Source of the DNA: Candidatus Hydrogenedentota bacterium
Lineage (GTDB): Bacteria; Hydrogenedentota; Hydrogenedentia; Hydrogenedentales; CAITNO01
DNA length: 64,000 nucleotides
Direction of reading: 5' to 3'
NCBI GenBank assembly: GCA_903893795.1
Contig: CAITNO010000034.1
Coordinates: forward strand, 1 to 64,000
Part shown: piece after piece, positions 31,954 through 40,494 of the stretch
Position numbering within the stretch: the stretch's first letter is position 1
Layout of the letters: every line of letters begins with the position of its first letter
Notes under the pieces: model-generated
Told to the model about the DNA's origin: nothing
Seen by the model: the letters and a program-made list of their open reading frames with translations, nothing else
Databases searched by the model: none
Translations under genes and position numbers: made by a program

Positions 31954-33666
31954 CTACCGCAACGCCTGCAGATTGGCCTTCGCGGCGGCGTTCAGCGGGT
32001 CCAGTGCAAGCGCCTGTTCAAACACCGCACGGGCCTCCTCCCTTTTCTCCACCCGCAACAGTGCCACGCCGAGATTGACGCGGGCGTTCGCGTCGTTGGG
32101 TTGCAGGCGGACGCCCTCCTGCAAGGGTCTCAGCGCGTCCTGTGGCCGTTTCAGTTCCATCAGCGCACAGCCCAGATTGATCCACGCGGGCCCGTCGTTC
32201 GGGTTGAGCCGGGTGGCCTTTTCGAGCCACTGCGCGGCCTCTTCCCCATTGCGCCCCATGAGCGCGGATCCGAGGTTGTAGTAGTCATCGGCGGAATTGG
32301 GCGCGATGCGCAGGGCATCGCGGTAACACTTGATGGCGCCGTCCACATCGCCCTTTTGCAGCAGCCACTCGCCCGCCTTGGAAAAAGTGGGGGCATCGTT
32401 GGGATAGACCTGCATCTTGCGTTCGAACAGCGACCAGGTGTCTTTCCAGATGCCCACCTGCCCCCAGGACAACACCGCAAGGGCGAGCGCCAGCACCACG
32501 CAGAGCAAAGCGCGGGGCGCGCGGCCCCATGGAAGATCAACCAGCACCCACGCAACGGCCACGGACAGACCCATGGCCGGGAGGTAGCTGAACCGGTCGG
32601 CGCAGGGCGTCGCGCCAAACTTGACGAATCCGATGACCGGCACCATGGCGCCCACAAACCAGACCCAGCCAACGGTGACCCAGGGCATTCGCCTAGACAG
32701 CGCCAACGCGGCAACGCAAACCAGCACGAAGACCGCGACCTTTGCCGCCGTGACACCGACCGAATCGGTGGAAACGGCATCAATATAGGTGGGTGACAAG
32801 CCGACAGGCAGGAAGAACAACCGCAGGTAATGAACATAATGGACGGCGGCGGCAAGCACGCCCGCCAAGGGCGAATGCCCGTCGGCGGTGCTCAACCCGG
32901 CAATTATTTTCTCCCCCCGCCACGCGAGCGCGGTAACGGCAAGGGCGAAAACCGTCAGCGGGAGTTTCTCCGCAAACAGCAAGGCGGCACGCCGTGCCAA
33001 CGATGGAAACCCTCCCCCCCGCGCTGCATAGCGCCCCAAAGGGAACAGGTCCAGCAACAGCAGCACGCCGGGCAGCACCACGGCACTGGTCTTGCCCATC
33101 ATCGCCAGCGCACCGGCCAGCAGCACGGCCAAATACCGCGCCGTCCCCGGCCGATTCGCATAACGAGCATGGGCCCACAGCGCCAGCGCGAAAAAGAAGC
33201 CCGCCGTGAGGTCCTTGCGTCCCGCCACCCACGCCACCGACTCGACGCGCAGCGGATGCAACGCGAAAAGCGCCGCGGCCACAATAGCCGCATCGCGCCG
33301 CCCCACAAGCGCGCGGGCCGCGCCATAGAACGCCAGCACGGTCAGCACGTGCCACAGCAGGCTTGACAGGTGGTGTCCCCCGGCCCAGTCGCCGTAGAGG
33401 GAAACGTCGAGCATGTGCGACAGCGAGGTGACGGGCATCCACAGGCCAAAGTGCAGGTGCGTGAACACCCAGCGCGCGCCGTGCCACGACAGTCCCTGCA
33501 TCACCTCGGGCTGCTGGGTGACGATAAACCCGTCATCGCCCTGGAGAAAGGGATAGTGGACCGTGCGCGCATAGAGCGCGCCAAGCGCCAGCATCACCGC
33601 GACCAGCGCGAAAGCGGCGGCGCTGCGCGTGATGTCGGGCCGGTCTGTGGAGGTGTCGGGTTTCAT
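31954..33666 (-). CDS. GT-C-type membrane protein with C-terminal TPRs (copy 2)
   Basis: 570 aa from the ATG at 33666; the longer upstream frame lacks membrane-protein character. Same design as its neighbours: an acidic first loop (YPFLQGDDGFIVTQQPEV), HPLRVESVAWVAGRKD, multiple membrane segments, PCADRFSYLPAMGLSVAVAW, then TPRs with PNDGPAWINLGCALMELKRP and ending LDPLNAAAKANLQALR. Middle gene of the tandem set, so it arose by local duplication; divergence is large enough that the copies may differ in substrate. Confidence 0.82.
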   Translation of the reverse strand: MKPDTSTDRPDITRSAAAFALVAVMLALGALYARTVHYPFLQGDDGFIVTQQPEVMQGLSWHGARWVFTHLHFGLWMPVTSLSHMLDVSLYGDWAGGHHLSSLLWHVLTVLAFYGAARALVGRRDAAIVAAALFALHPLRVESVAWVAGRKDLTAGFFFALALWAHARYANRPGTARYLAVLLAGALAMMGKTSAVVLPGVLLLLDLFPLGRYAARGGGFPSLARRAALLFAEKLPLTVFALAVTALAWRGEKIIAGLSTADGHSPLAGVLAAAVHYVHYLRLFFLPVGLSPTYIDAVSTDSVGVTAAKVAVFVLVCVAALALSRRMPWVTVGWVWFVGAMVPVIGFVKFGATPCADRFSYLPAMGLSVAVAWVLVDLPWGRAPRALLCVVLALALAVLSWGQVGIWKDTWSLFERKMQVYPNDAPTFSKAGEWLLQKGDVDGAIKCYRDALRIAPNSADDYYNLGSALMGRNGEEAAQWLEKATRLNPNDGPAWINLGCALMELKRPQDALRPLQEGVRLQPNDANARVNLGVALLRVEKREEARAVFEQALALDPLNAAAKANLQALR

Positions 33667-33733
33667 TGACGTAGAGAATAGCGAAGCATGGGTCAGAGGG
33701 GCAAGGGAAGGACCGTGCGGGCCTACTCCCACT

Positions 33734-35458
33734 TCACCGCAAGGCTTGCAGATTCTTCTTTGCGGCGGCATTCTGCGGGTCCAGCACCAGCGCCTTCTCG
33801 AGCGCGGCACGCGCCTCATCGCCACGTCCCAAACGCAGCAGCGCCGCGCCAAGATTGACCAGCGGCGTGGGATTGTTGGGCAACAGCCGGACGGCCTCGC
33901 CCAGCGGAGCCACGGCATCCTCGGGCCGCTTCAGCCGCAGGAGCGCCTCGCCAAGATTGTCCCAGGCGTTGCCGTTCTTCGGGTTGAGGCGGGTGGCTTT
34001 TTCAAACCACTGGGCCGCCTCCCCGGGATTGCTTCTGGCGAGGTCGGTGCCGAGGTTGTAGCAGTACTCGTCCATTTCAGGTGCCAGGCGCACCGCCTCG
34101 CGGTCATATTTCGTGGCCCGTTCCAAGTCCCCCTGTTCACTAAGCCACTGCGCCGCCCGGGCAAAGGTGGCCGCGTTGTTTGGGTACACCTTCAACTTAC
34201 GCTCATACATCGACCAAGTGTCGCGCCATACGCCCACCTGTCCCCAAGCCAATCCGGACAGCACCAGCACCGCAACGGCGCAAAGAGAGAAGCGCACCAC
34301 GGCACGCACAGGCAGCGCCGTGACACTCCACGCCACAAGCACCGCCAAGCCCATGCCCGGAATGTACATGTACCGGTCGGCATAGGGCACGGTGCCGTAG
34401 GGCAGCAGACCGACCACGGGCACCAACCCGGCCAGAAACCAAAACCAGCCCACGGCCACCCACGGGCACCGCCGGCGAAAGGCAATGACACCCACCGACA
34501 ACGCCGCCACAAGACACCACCCCGCTGTCACTTTCCAGAGCACAAAGGCTGGAAAGACATGCTGCGGCGACAGGCCGAAAGGCCAGAAGTATTCTGTCAG
34601 GTAATGCACATAGTTGCCGCCGACACTGGCCATTCGCTCCGTGGAGGGCGGCACCCCCTTTTCCGTGATGGCACCCACGGCGTGCTGCGCCTGCCAGGTC
34701 ACGACAGACACGGCCGCACCCACCGCCAAGAGGGGGAGCTTCTCGGCCAGGAGCCACAAAGCGCGGCGTGCACGCTCTTTCACGCCGCCTTCAACACCGA
34801 AACGGCCCAAAGGCCAGGCATCCAGCAGCAGCAGGACAGCAGGCAGCGGCGCGGCGCTGGTCTTGCCCAGCAATGCCAGCAACCCGGCCATGAACACCGC
34901 AGCATAGCGCAGCCAGCCGGGACGCCGCGCGTATCCCCCGTGGGCCAGCAGGGCCAGCGCGAAGAAAGCACCGCCGACCAGGTCCTTCCGGCTGGAAACC
35001 CAGGCCACATCCTCCACCGCCAGCGGATGGACGGCAAAGAGGGCGGTCGCCGCAAGGCTTGCGCCGCGCGCACCGGTCAGCCCGCGCAGCGCAGCGTAAA
35101 ACGCCGCCACAGACAGCAGGTGCCAGAACATGTTTGCCAGATGGTGCCCCCCAGCCTGGTCGCCAAAGAGGCTCATGTCGGCCATGTGCGTGAGCGCCGT
35201 CAGCGGCATCCAGATGCCGTAGAGACTGTTTGAAAAGGCCCACCACAGCCCGTGCCAGGTCAACCCGTCCCTGACCACGGGATGCTGCAGTACCATGGAC
35301 CAGTCGTCGCCCTCGATAAAGGGAAAGCGCGCCGTGCGCGCGTAGAGCACCACCACCGCAAACAGCACCGCGCCCATCCCCGCGACAGCGGCGCCGGGTG
35401 TGATGTCGCGGAGTTCGTGGGCGGGCTGGATTCTTGCTTTGGATTTGCCGGATTTCAT
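33734..35458 (-). CDS. GT-C-type membrane protein with C-terminal TPRs (copy 3, first in transcription)
   Basis: 574 aa from the ATG at 35458. Features: first-loop acidic pair in FIEGDDWSMVLQHPVV, HPLAVEDVAWVSSRKD, repeated membrane segments, PYADRYMYIPGMGLAVLVAW, and four to five C-terminal TPRs (NNPTPLVNLGAALLRLGR). First of the three co-oriented paralogues. The divergent ABC-F gene starts 200 nt away. Membrane glycosyltransferase is the best reading; function inferred from fold only. Confidence 0.82.
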   Translation of the reverse strand: MKSGKSKARIQPAHELRDITPGAAVAGMGAVLFAVVVLYARTARFPFIEGDDWSMVLQHPVVRDGLTWHGLWWAFSNSLYGIWMPLTALTHMADMSLFGDQAGGHHLANMFWHLLSVAAFYAALRGLTGARGASLAATALFAVHPLAVEDVAWVSSRKDLVGGAFFALALLAHGGYARRPGWLRYAAVFMAGLLALLGKTSAAPLPAVLLLLDAWPLGRFGVEGGVKERARRALWLLAEKLPLLAVGAAVSVVTWQAQHAVGAITEKGVPPSTERMASVGGNYVHYLTEYFWPFGLSPQHVFPAFVLWKVTAGWCLVAALSVGVIAFRRRCPWVAVGWFWFLAGLVPVVGLLPYGTVPYADRYMYIPGMGLAVLVAWSVTALPVRAVVRFSLCAVAVLVLSGLAWGQVGVWRDTWSMYERKLKVYPNNAATFARAAQWLSEQGDLERATKYDREAVRLAPEMDEYCYNLGTDLARSNPGEAAQWFEKATRLNPKNGNAWDNLGEALLRLKRPEDAVAPLGEAVRLLPNNPTPLVNLGAALLRLGRGDEARAALEKALVLDPQNAAAKKNLQALR

Positions 35459-35658
35459 GGAAGCAGAGTATATCGGCGGGTCATGCGCAAGGGCAAGGGG
35501 TCGTTGTGCTGAGGATTGGACGAACACGGACCGGCACGGACGGACAGGGACAGAAAGAACGATGCCCCGGCGCAATTGGCCGCTTTGGTCAGAATTCCGG
35601 TATACTTGCGTGCTGTCATGGTTGTCTTTTCTTCCAATCCCACATCCCCGGAACTGTC

Positions 35659-37545
35659 ATGAGCCTTATACGACTGGAAAATATCAGCAAATCTTTTGCC
35701 GGCGAGCCTGTGCTCGACGAGGTGAGCCTGCGCATCGAGGAACGGGAGCGCATCGGCCTCATCGGCCGGAACGGCACGGGCAAATCAACCATTTTCCGCG
35801 TCATCACCGGCGAGATGGACCCCGACTCGGGCATCATCGAGCGCATGCGCCGCATGCGCTTTGCCTGCCTGGCCCAGTTGCCGCAGGTGCCGGAAGACAC
35901 GCCCATCGAGAAAATCGTGCTCGACTCCTTTGCCGAACTCATCGAGCAGGAGGAGGCGCTGACCCGTCTGGAACACCAGATGGCCGACGGCGACGAATCG
36001 GTGCTGGCCGAATACAGCGACCTGCAGCACGAATTCAGCGTGCGCGGCGGCTACACCTTCCGCACACGGGTGCGCCAGGTGCTGCAGGGGCTCGGTTTCC
36101 GGCTCGACGAGTTCAACCTGCCCTACAGTTCCCTCAGCGGCGGCCAGCGCACGCGCCTGCGGCTTGCGCTCGTGCTCCTGCAGGATGCCGACCTTCTGCT
36201 GCTCGACGAGCCCGAGAATCATCTTGACATGGAGGCGCGCGAGTGGCTGGAGGCCTACATCCGAAACTGCCGCGAGGCGGTGATGATCATCTCCCATGAC
36301 CGGCGCATGCTGAACGCCGTGACCGAGCGCATCATCGAGGTGGAGCGCGGCGAGGTCTTCGACTACACCGGCAACTATGACTATTACGTCGGCAAGAAGG
36401 CGCTGATCCGGGAACAGCAGCAGAAGGCCTTTGAAAAGCAGGAAGATTTCATCCGCAAGGAAACGGCCATTATCGACCGTTTCCGTTACAAGAGCACCAA
36501 GGCGCGCATGGTCCAGAGCCGGCTCAAGCGGCTCGACAAAATGGAGAAGGTGGATGCGCCGCCGCCCGAGGCGTCCGAGGCCTCCTTTGGCCTGGGCGAG
36601 GTGGCGCGCAGCGGCGAACTGGTGCTGGACGCGCGCAAAATGTCCATGGCCTACGGCCCGCTGCGGCTCTACAGCGATGTCTCCTTTGCCGTGCGCCGGG
36701 GAGAGCGCATCGGCATCATCGGCGCCAACGGCACCGGCAAGACCACCCTGCTCCGCCACATCGCCGGACAGCACGCCGGCACGGGCGGCGAGGTGGTGCT
36801 GGGCCACAAGGTCTCGCTCGCGTTTTTCGAGCAGAACCACGACAACGTCAACCGCGCCAACGACATCCTGGGCGAAATCATGTCCATGCGGCCCGACTGG
36901 AAACCCGAACAGGGACGGCGCTTCCTGGGTCGTTTCCTCTTCACCGGCGAGGACGTGTTCAAACCGGTCGCCACGCTCAGCGGCGGTGAACTGGCCCGCG
37001 TGGCCATGGCCAAACTGATCCTGAGCGGCGCCAACCTGCTCCTGCTCGACGAGCCGACCAACCATCTCGACATCGCCTCGCGCGAAGCGCTCGAAATGGC
37101 GCTCACCGCCTATGAGGGCAGCATCATCCTCGCCAGCCATGACCGCACCCTGGTCGACAAACTGGTGGACAAACTGGTCATCTTTGAAAACGGCACGGCA
37201 ACGGTGCATCTGGGCAACTACACCCACTACCGCTGGAAGAACAAGCAGGAGGAGGAAGACCGGGAGCTCAAGTCCACCGACGAGGTCCTCCGCATTCGCC
37301 GCGAAACCGAAGAGCGGGAAAAGAAAAAGTCCAAGCAGCGCGACGAGCGCAAGGACAAGAAGCGCGTCGAGAAGCTGGAATCCGACATTTCCGCCATGGA
37401 AAGCCTCATCGAGGAGTTCAGCCATCGCTTCGCCGCCCTCGACCCCACCGACTACGCCAAGGCCCAGGCACTCAAGGAAGAATACGACGGGATGAAGCAG
37501 GATTTGCAGGAATTGTATGCCGAGTGGGAAGAGTTGGCGGGGTAA
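35659..37545 (+). CDS. ABC-F family ATPase
   Basis: 628 aa, soluble, two ABC domains and no membrane segment. First domain: Walker A GRNGTGKST (36-44), signature LSGGQRTRLRLA, Walker B LLLLDEPENHLDME. Linker with basic helices (FRYKSTKARMVQSRLKRLDKM). Second domain: GANGTGKTTLLR, LSGGELARVAMA, LLLLDEPTNHLD. A charged coiled-coil C-terminus ends EWEELAG. ABC-F proteins act on the ribosome (EttA, Uup, antibiotic-resistance types); which subtype this is cannot be told. Its last 113 coding bases exist again, diverged, at 38375-38487 beyond a vapBC pair. Confidence 0.93.
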   Translation: MSLIRLENISKSFAGEPVLDEVSLRIEERERIGLIGRNGTGKSTIFRVITGEMDPDSGIIERMRRMRFACLAQLPQVPEDTPIEKIVLDSFAELIEQEEALTRLEHQMADGDESVLAEYSDLQHEFSVRGGYTFRTRVRQVLQGLGFRLDEFNLPYSSLSGGQRTRLRLALVLLQDADLLLLDEPENHLDMEAREWLEAYIRNCREAVMIISHDRRMLNAVTERIIEVERGEVFDYTGNYDYYVGKKALIREQQQKAFEKQEDFIRKETAIIDRFRYKSTKARMVQSRLKRLDKMEKVDAPPPEASEASFGLGEVARSGELVLDARKMSMAYGPLRLYSDVSFAVRRGERIGIIGANGTGKTTLLRHIAGQHAGTGGEVVLGHKVSLAFFEQNHDNVNRANDILGEIMSMRPDWKPEQGRRFLGRFLFTGEDVFKPVATLSGGELARVAMAKLILSGANLLLLDEPTNHLDIASREALEMALTAYEGSIILASHDRTLVDKLVDKLVIFENGTATVHLGNYTHYRWKNKQEEEDRELKSTDEVLRIRRETEEREKKKSKQRDERKDKKRVEKLESDISAMESLIEEFSHRFAALDPTDYAKAQALKEEYDGMKQDLQELYAEWEELAG

Positions 37546-37550
37546 GGGAC
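37433..37550. repeat. Direct repeat copy 1: 3' end of the ABC-F gene
   Basis: 118 bp covering the last codons and stop of the ABC-F gene. It aligns without gaps to 38375-38492 (offset 942) with 9 mismatches by eye, about 92% identity. The repeat pair brackets the vapBC module. Confidence 0.85.
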
Positions 37551-37603
37551 CAACACTTCACCGGTGCCTGACTTGAAACACACCCCGCACCCTAATAGTT
37601 GCC

Positions 37604-38026
37604 TCACATTCCTGTAGGAACGAGCAATGGAATCACCTGTCGGCCGTGCCGCCGGTACTGCCGGAAGTCTTTGTCGATGGTGAACGTGCTGCTGTCGGCA
37701 TGAATCTCGCTCATACGCACGAGGCAGGCATCCGCAAAGGACATGGGCATATCGGCGTATTTCTTCATCAAACGCGCGATGGGCGCCACATGGTCACCCG
37801 CATGGAAGGAAACCTCAATCACACCGCGGCGCACCAGTTCGAGCACAGCATCGGCGCCGCCGGGGGCGGCGCGAAGCAGGAAACACGCCTCAGCCAGCAC
37901 TGCCTCACAGGAGAGCAGTGGCGGAGACAATTCGGCCAATTGAAGCCGCGCCCATGCATGGTGCTTGTCCCGGCGGTTGATGGCAGCGACCAACGGTCCG
38001 GTGTCCAGAAGAACCACCGGTTTCAC
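37604..38026 (-). CDS. vapC: VapC-type PIN-domain toxin
   Basis: 140 aa PIN-fold ribonuclease. Acidic metal-binding residues are seen in VVLLDTGPL (Asp8), SCEAVLAEA, MSFADACLV and FTIDKDFRQY. VapC toxins cleave specific RNAs, often tRNA or rRNA, and are held inactive by their VapB. The start overlaps the antitoxin stop by 4 nt (ATGA), the usual coupling. The pair lies between the ABC-F gene and a diverged duplicate of its 3' end. Confidence 0.88.
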   Translation of the reverse strand: MKPVVLLDTGPLVAAINRRDKHHAWARLQLAELSPPLLSCEAVLAEACFLLRAAPGGADAVLELVRRGVIEVSFHAGDHVAPIARLMKKYADMPMSFADACLVRMSEIHADSSTFTIDKDFRQYRRHGRQVIPLLVPTGM

Positions 38027-38265
38027 CCGCCAAACCCCTTCATGTGCCTTGGATGTGTGGACAGGTCGGCGGCGGCATCCACGGACCCGACCAGTTCGCC
38101 GGCCAAATCAAGACAGGAACCGCGCCCCGTGACGCCCCTACCGGCCGCATAGGAGTCCAGCGCCATGCGGATAATCTCAGACTGCGTGGCTCCCTGCGCC
38201 TTGGCCAACCCCAGCAGCGCGCGGGACTGTTCCTCGGTCAGTTTCGACGATACTGTCTTCATCAT
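38023..38265 (-). CDS. vapB: VapB-type ribbon-helix-helix antitoxin
   Basis: 80 aa. The N-terminal ribbon-helix-helix region (MKTVSSKLTEEQSRALLGLA, ATQSEIIRMALDSYA) would bind the operon's own promoter; the C-terminal part would wrap the toxin. GGGAG precedes two adjacent ATGs (38265 and 38262); I give the first. A longer upstream frame exists but has no such site. Stop overlaps the vapC start. Confidence 0.82.
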   Translation of the reverse strand: MMKTVSSKLTEEQSRALLGLAKAQGATQSEIIRMALDSYAAGRGVTGRGSCLDLAGELVGSVDAAADLSTHPRHMKGFGG

Positions 38266-38374
38266 GCAACACTCCCGTATTACTTTCCTGACATAATTGT
38301 AATACGCATGAGCGTCCGAAGGCAACCATACCCGCCATTGCTTAATAGGAAGGGGAAAGCGGGAGAATTTATCA

Positions 38375-38492
38375 CCGCCCTCGATCCCACCGACTACGCC
38401 AAAGCCCAGGCACTCAGGGAAGAGTACGACGGGACGAAGCAGGATTTGCAGGAGTTGTATGCCGAGTGGGAGGAGTTGGCGGGGTGACGGAC
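38375..38492 (+). pseudogene. ABC-F 3'-end fragment (direct repeat copy 2)
   Basis: A partial copy of the ABC-F gene end, still open and in frame to its own stop (TGA instead of TAA): ALDPTDYAKAQALREEYDG then TKQDLQELYAEWEELAG. Compared with 37433-37550 there are 9 substitutions and no indel. Of the seven within sense codons, five are silent and two change the residue (Lys to Arg, Met to Thr). That pattern looks like divergence under coding constraint rather than decay, so the piece may come from another strain's allele. No start or ATPase domain remains. Confidence 0.8.
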
Positions 38493-38518
38493 AATTGACA
38501 GTGGATAATTGACAATGA
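38491..38518. repeat. Short direct repeat ACAATTGACA/ATAATTGACA
   Basis: Two 10-mers differing at one base, 4 nt apart, immediately after the ABC-F fragment. AT-rich against the GC-rich surroundings. Possibly a dispersed repeat or the junction of the duplication. Confidence 0.4.
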
Positions 38519-38549
38519 CCGAACGGCACAACGGCCAGACCTCGCCCGT

Positions 38550-38595
38550 CCCCTCTTCCCATAGCTCCCACACTTCCCATTCGTCCCATTTTCCC
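38550..38595. repeat. Degenerate 9-bp tandem repeat TCCCANNNN
   Basis: CCC triplets recur at 38550, 38558, 38567, 38576, 38585 and 38593. The central units read TCCCATAGC, TCCCACACT, TCCCATTCG and TCCCATTTT. Non-coding, between the ABC-F fragment and gatC. Confidence 0.55.
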
Positions 38596-38647
38596 GCCGC
38601 CCCACACCGCCAAAACTGCGCAAATTGGCGCGTTCAGACGCTTGTCC

Positions 38648-38678
38648 TTGGACACCACCCGTGCTGATGTGCTATTCT
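38648..38678 (+). promoter_or_regulatory. Candidate promoter of the gatCAB operon
   Basis: TTGGAC (38648-38653) and TATTCT (38673-38678), spacer 19 nt, ending 38 nt before gatC. A modest match. Confidence 0.3.
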
Positions 38679-38715
38679 TTGGTCTATTCCTGCCCCCCTT
38701 TTTGAAAGGCTGATT

Positions 38716-39018
38716 ATGAGCAAGATTACCAAGCAGGACGTGGAGTATGTGGCCGGATTGGCCCAATTGCGCCTGGATGAGGCCGCCAAGGAGCGGCTGG
38801 TCCGGGAAATGGGCGATATTCTGGCGTATATGGACCAGTTGAACGAACTGGACACGTCAAATGTGGAGCCGATGATGCACGCGATGGAAATGACGAATGT
38901 GTTCCGCCAGGACGTGGTGAAGCCGTCGTTGCCGCGCGAGGAGGCGCTGATGAACGCGCCGGTGCATGACGGCGAGTACTTCATTGTGCCCCGAATTCTG
39001 GAGGGTGACGCATCATGA
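38716..39018 (+). CDS. gatC: Asp/Glu-tRNA amidotransferase subunit C
   Basis: 100 aa, the small clamp subunit of GatCAB. MSKITKQDVEYVAGLAQLRL and MGDILAYMDQLNELDT are typical, and the C-terminal DGEYFIVPRILEG is the conserved VPxVL-type ending. AAAGG lies 7 nt before the ATG. The stop overlaps the gatA start by 4 nt. Starts the gatC-gatA-gatB-rsfS-kinase run. Confidence 0.97.
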   Translation: MSKITKQDVEYVAGLAQLRLDEAAKERLVREMGDILAYMDQLNELDTSNVEPMMHAMEMTNVFRQDVVKPSLPREEALMNAPVHDGEYFIVPRILEGDAS

Positions 39019-40484
39019 CCACGCCCCTCTACAAGAAAACCGTCCGGGAAATCCGCGACGCCGTGCGCTCCGGCGCATTGACGGCTGTCGAAGTGACCGA
39101 GGCCCATCTGGCGCGCATAGCGGACGTGGACCCCAAGGTGGACGCGTTTACGCAGATTTGGACCGACGAGGCGCTGGCGCAGGCGGCGGCGGTGGACGCC
39201 AAGGTGAAGCAGGGCATCGACCCGGGTCCGCTGGCCGGTGTGCCGGTCGGTGTGAAGGAGCTCATCTGCACGCGCACGGGCAAAACGACCTGCGCGTCCA
39301 AGATTCTTGAAAACTTCCGCAGCCCCTACGATGCCACGATTATCCAAAAGCTGGACGCCGCGGGCGCCGTTTTCCTGGGCAAGGTGAACATGGACGAGTT
39401 CGCCATGGGATCATCGACCGAGCGCAGCACCATCAAGACGACCAAGAACCCCTGGAACCTGAAATGCGTGCCCGGCGGATCGAGCGGCGGATCGGCCGCG
39501 GCCATCAGCGCCGACGAGTGCGCCATCGCGCTGGGCAGCGACACGGGCGGCTCCATTCGCCAGCCCGCCGCGCTCTGCGGCTGCGTTGGCATCAAGCCGA
39601 CCTACGGCCGCGTGTCGCGCTTCGGACTTGTCGCCTTTGCGTCGTCGCTGGACCAGATAGGCCCGCTCACGAAGAATGTGGAGGACGCCGCGCTGTCGCT
39701 GAACACGCTCTGCGGGCGCGACCCGCGCGACGCCACCTCGGCCGACCTGCCCGTGCCAGATTTCACGAAAGCCCTGACGGGCGACGTGAAGGGGCTGCGC
39801 ATCGGCCTGCCCAAGGAGTATTTCACCGAGGCGCTCAACGCAGAGATGCGCGAGAAGGTGGAGGCGGCGGTGGACGTGTTCAAAAGCGGCGGCGCGGAGA
39901 TCGTGCCGGTGTCGCTGCCGCACACGGACTACGCCATCGCGACCTACTACATCATCTGCACGGCCGAGGCCAGCGCCAACCTGGCGCGCTTCGACGGCGT
40001 GCGCTACGGCTACCGCAACCCGGCCGCCAAGACGGTAGAGGAAATGTACGTGCTGAGCAAGTCGGAGGCCTTCGGCCCCGAGGTGCGGCGGCGGATTATG
40101 CTGGGCACCTACGTGCTGTCGAGCGGATACTACGACGCCTATTACCTCAAGGCACAGAAGGTGCGCCGGCTGATCAAAAAAGATTTCGACGACGCGTTTG
40201 AGAAATGCGATTTCGTGATGGGGCCGACCTCGCCCATTCCGACCTTCGAGTTCGGCGCGAAAACCGAGAACCCCCTCGAAATGTACCTGGCCGACATCTA
40301 CACCATTTCGGTGAACCTGGCCACGCTGCCGGGCATATCGATCCCCTGCGGGCTGACGGCCTCGGGCCTGCCCGCCGGACTTCAGTTGATTGGGCGGCCC
40401 TTCGGAGAGGAAACCCTGCTGCGGGCGGCCCATTGTTACGAGCAAACCAGCGGCACAACCCTGGGCGACCCGCCCATTGCCTGA
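39015..40484 (+). CDS. gatA: Glutamyl/aspartyl-tRNA amidotransferase subunit A
   Basis: 489 aa amidase-signature enzyme releasing ammonia from glutamine. The Ser-cisSer-Lys triad lies in LGKVNMDEFAMGSS (Lys), VPGGSSGGSAAAIS (cis-Ser) and ALGSDTGGSIRQPA (nucleophile Ser). Ammonia is passed to GatB to turn Glu-tRNA(Gln) and/or Asp-tRNA(Asn) into the amidated forms. The presence of the full set implies the indirect route for at least one amide tRNA. Confidence 0.98.
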   Translation: MTTPLYKKTVREIRDAVRSGALTAVEVTEAHLARIADVDPKVDAFTQIWTDEALAQAAAVDAKVKQGIDPGPLAGVPVGVKELICTRTGKTTCASKILENFRSPYDATIIQKLDAAGAVFLGKVNMDEFAMGSSTERSTIKTTKNPWNLKCVPGGSSGGSAAAISADECAIALGSDTGGSIRQPAALCGCVGIKPTYGRVSRFGLVAFASSLDQIGPLTKNVEDAALSLNTLCGRDPRDATSADLPVPDFTKALTGDVKGLRIGLPKEYFTEALNAEMREKVEAAVDVFKSGGAEIVPVSLPHTDYAIATYYIICTAEASANLARFDGVRYGYRNPAAKTVEEMYVLSKSEAFGPEVRRRIMLGTYVLSSGYYDAYYLKAQKVRRLIKKDFDDAFEKCDFVMGPTSPIPTFEFGAKTENPLEMYLADIYTISVNLATLPGISIPCGLTASGLPAGLQLIGRPFGEETLLRAAHCYEQTSGTTLGDPPIA

Positions 40485-40494
40485 GGAAGCGCAC

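Noticed and set aside
35785-37425. A 546-codon minus-strand open frame
   Set aside because: Complement of the ABC-F gene in the frame favoured by GC bias; not protein-like.
37551-38374. An insertion sequence or integrative element at vapBC
   Set aside because: The interval holds only vapBC; there is no transposase, integrase, tRNA target or terminal inverted repeat.
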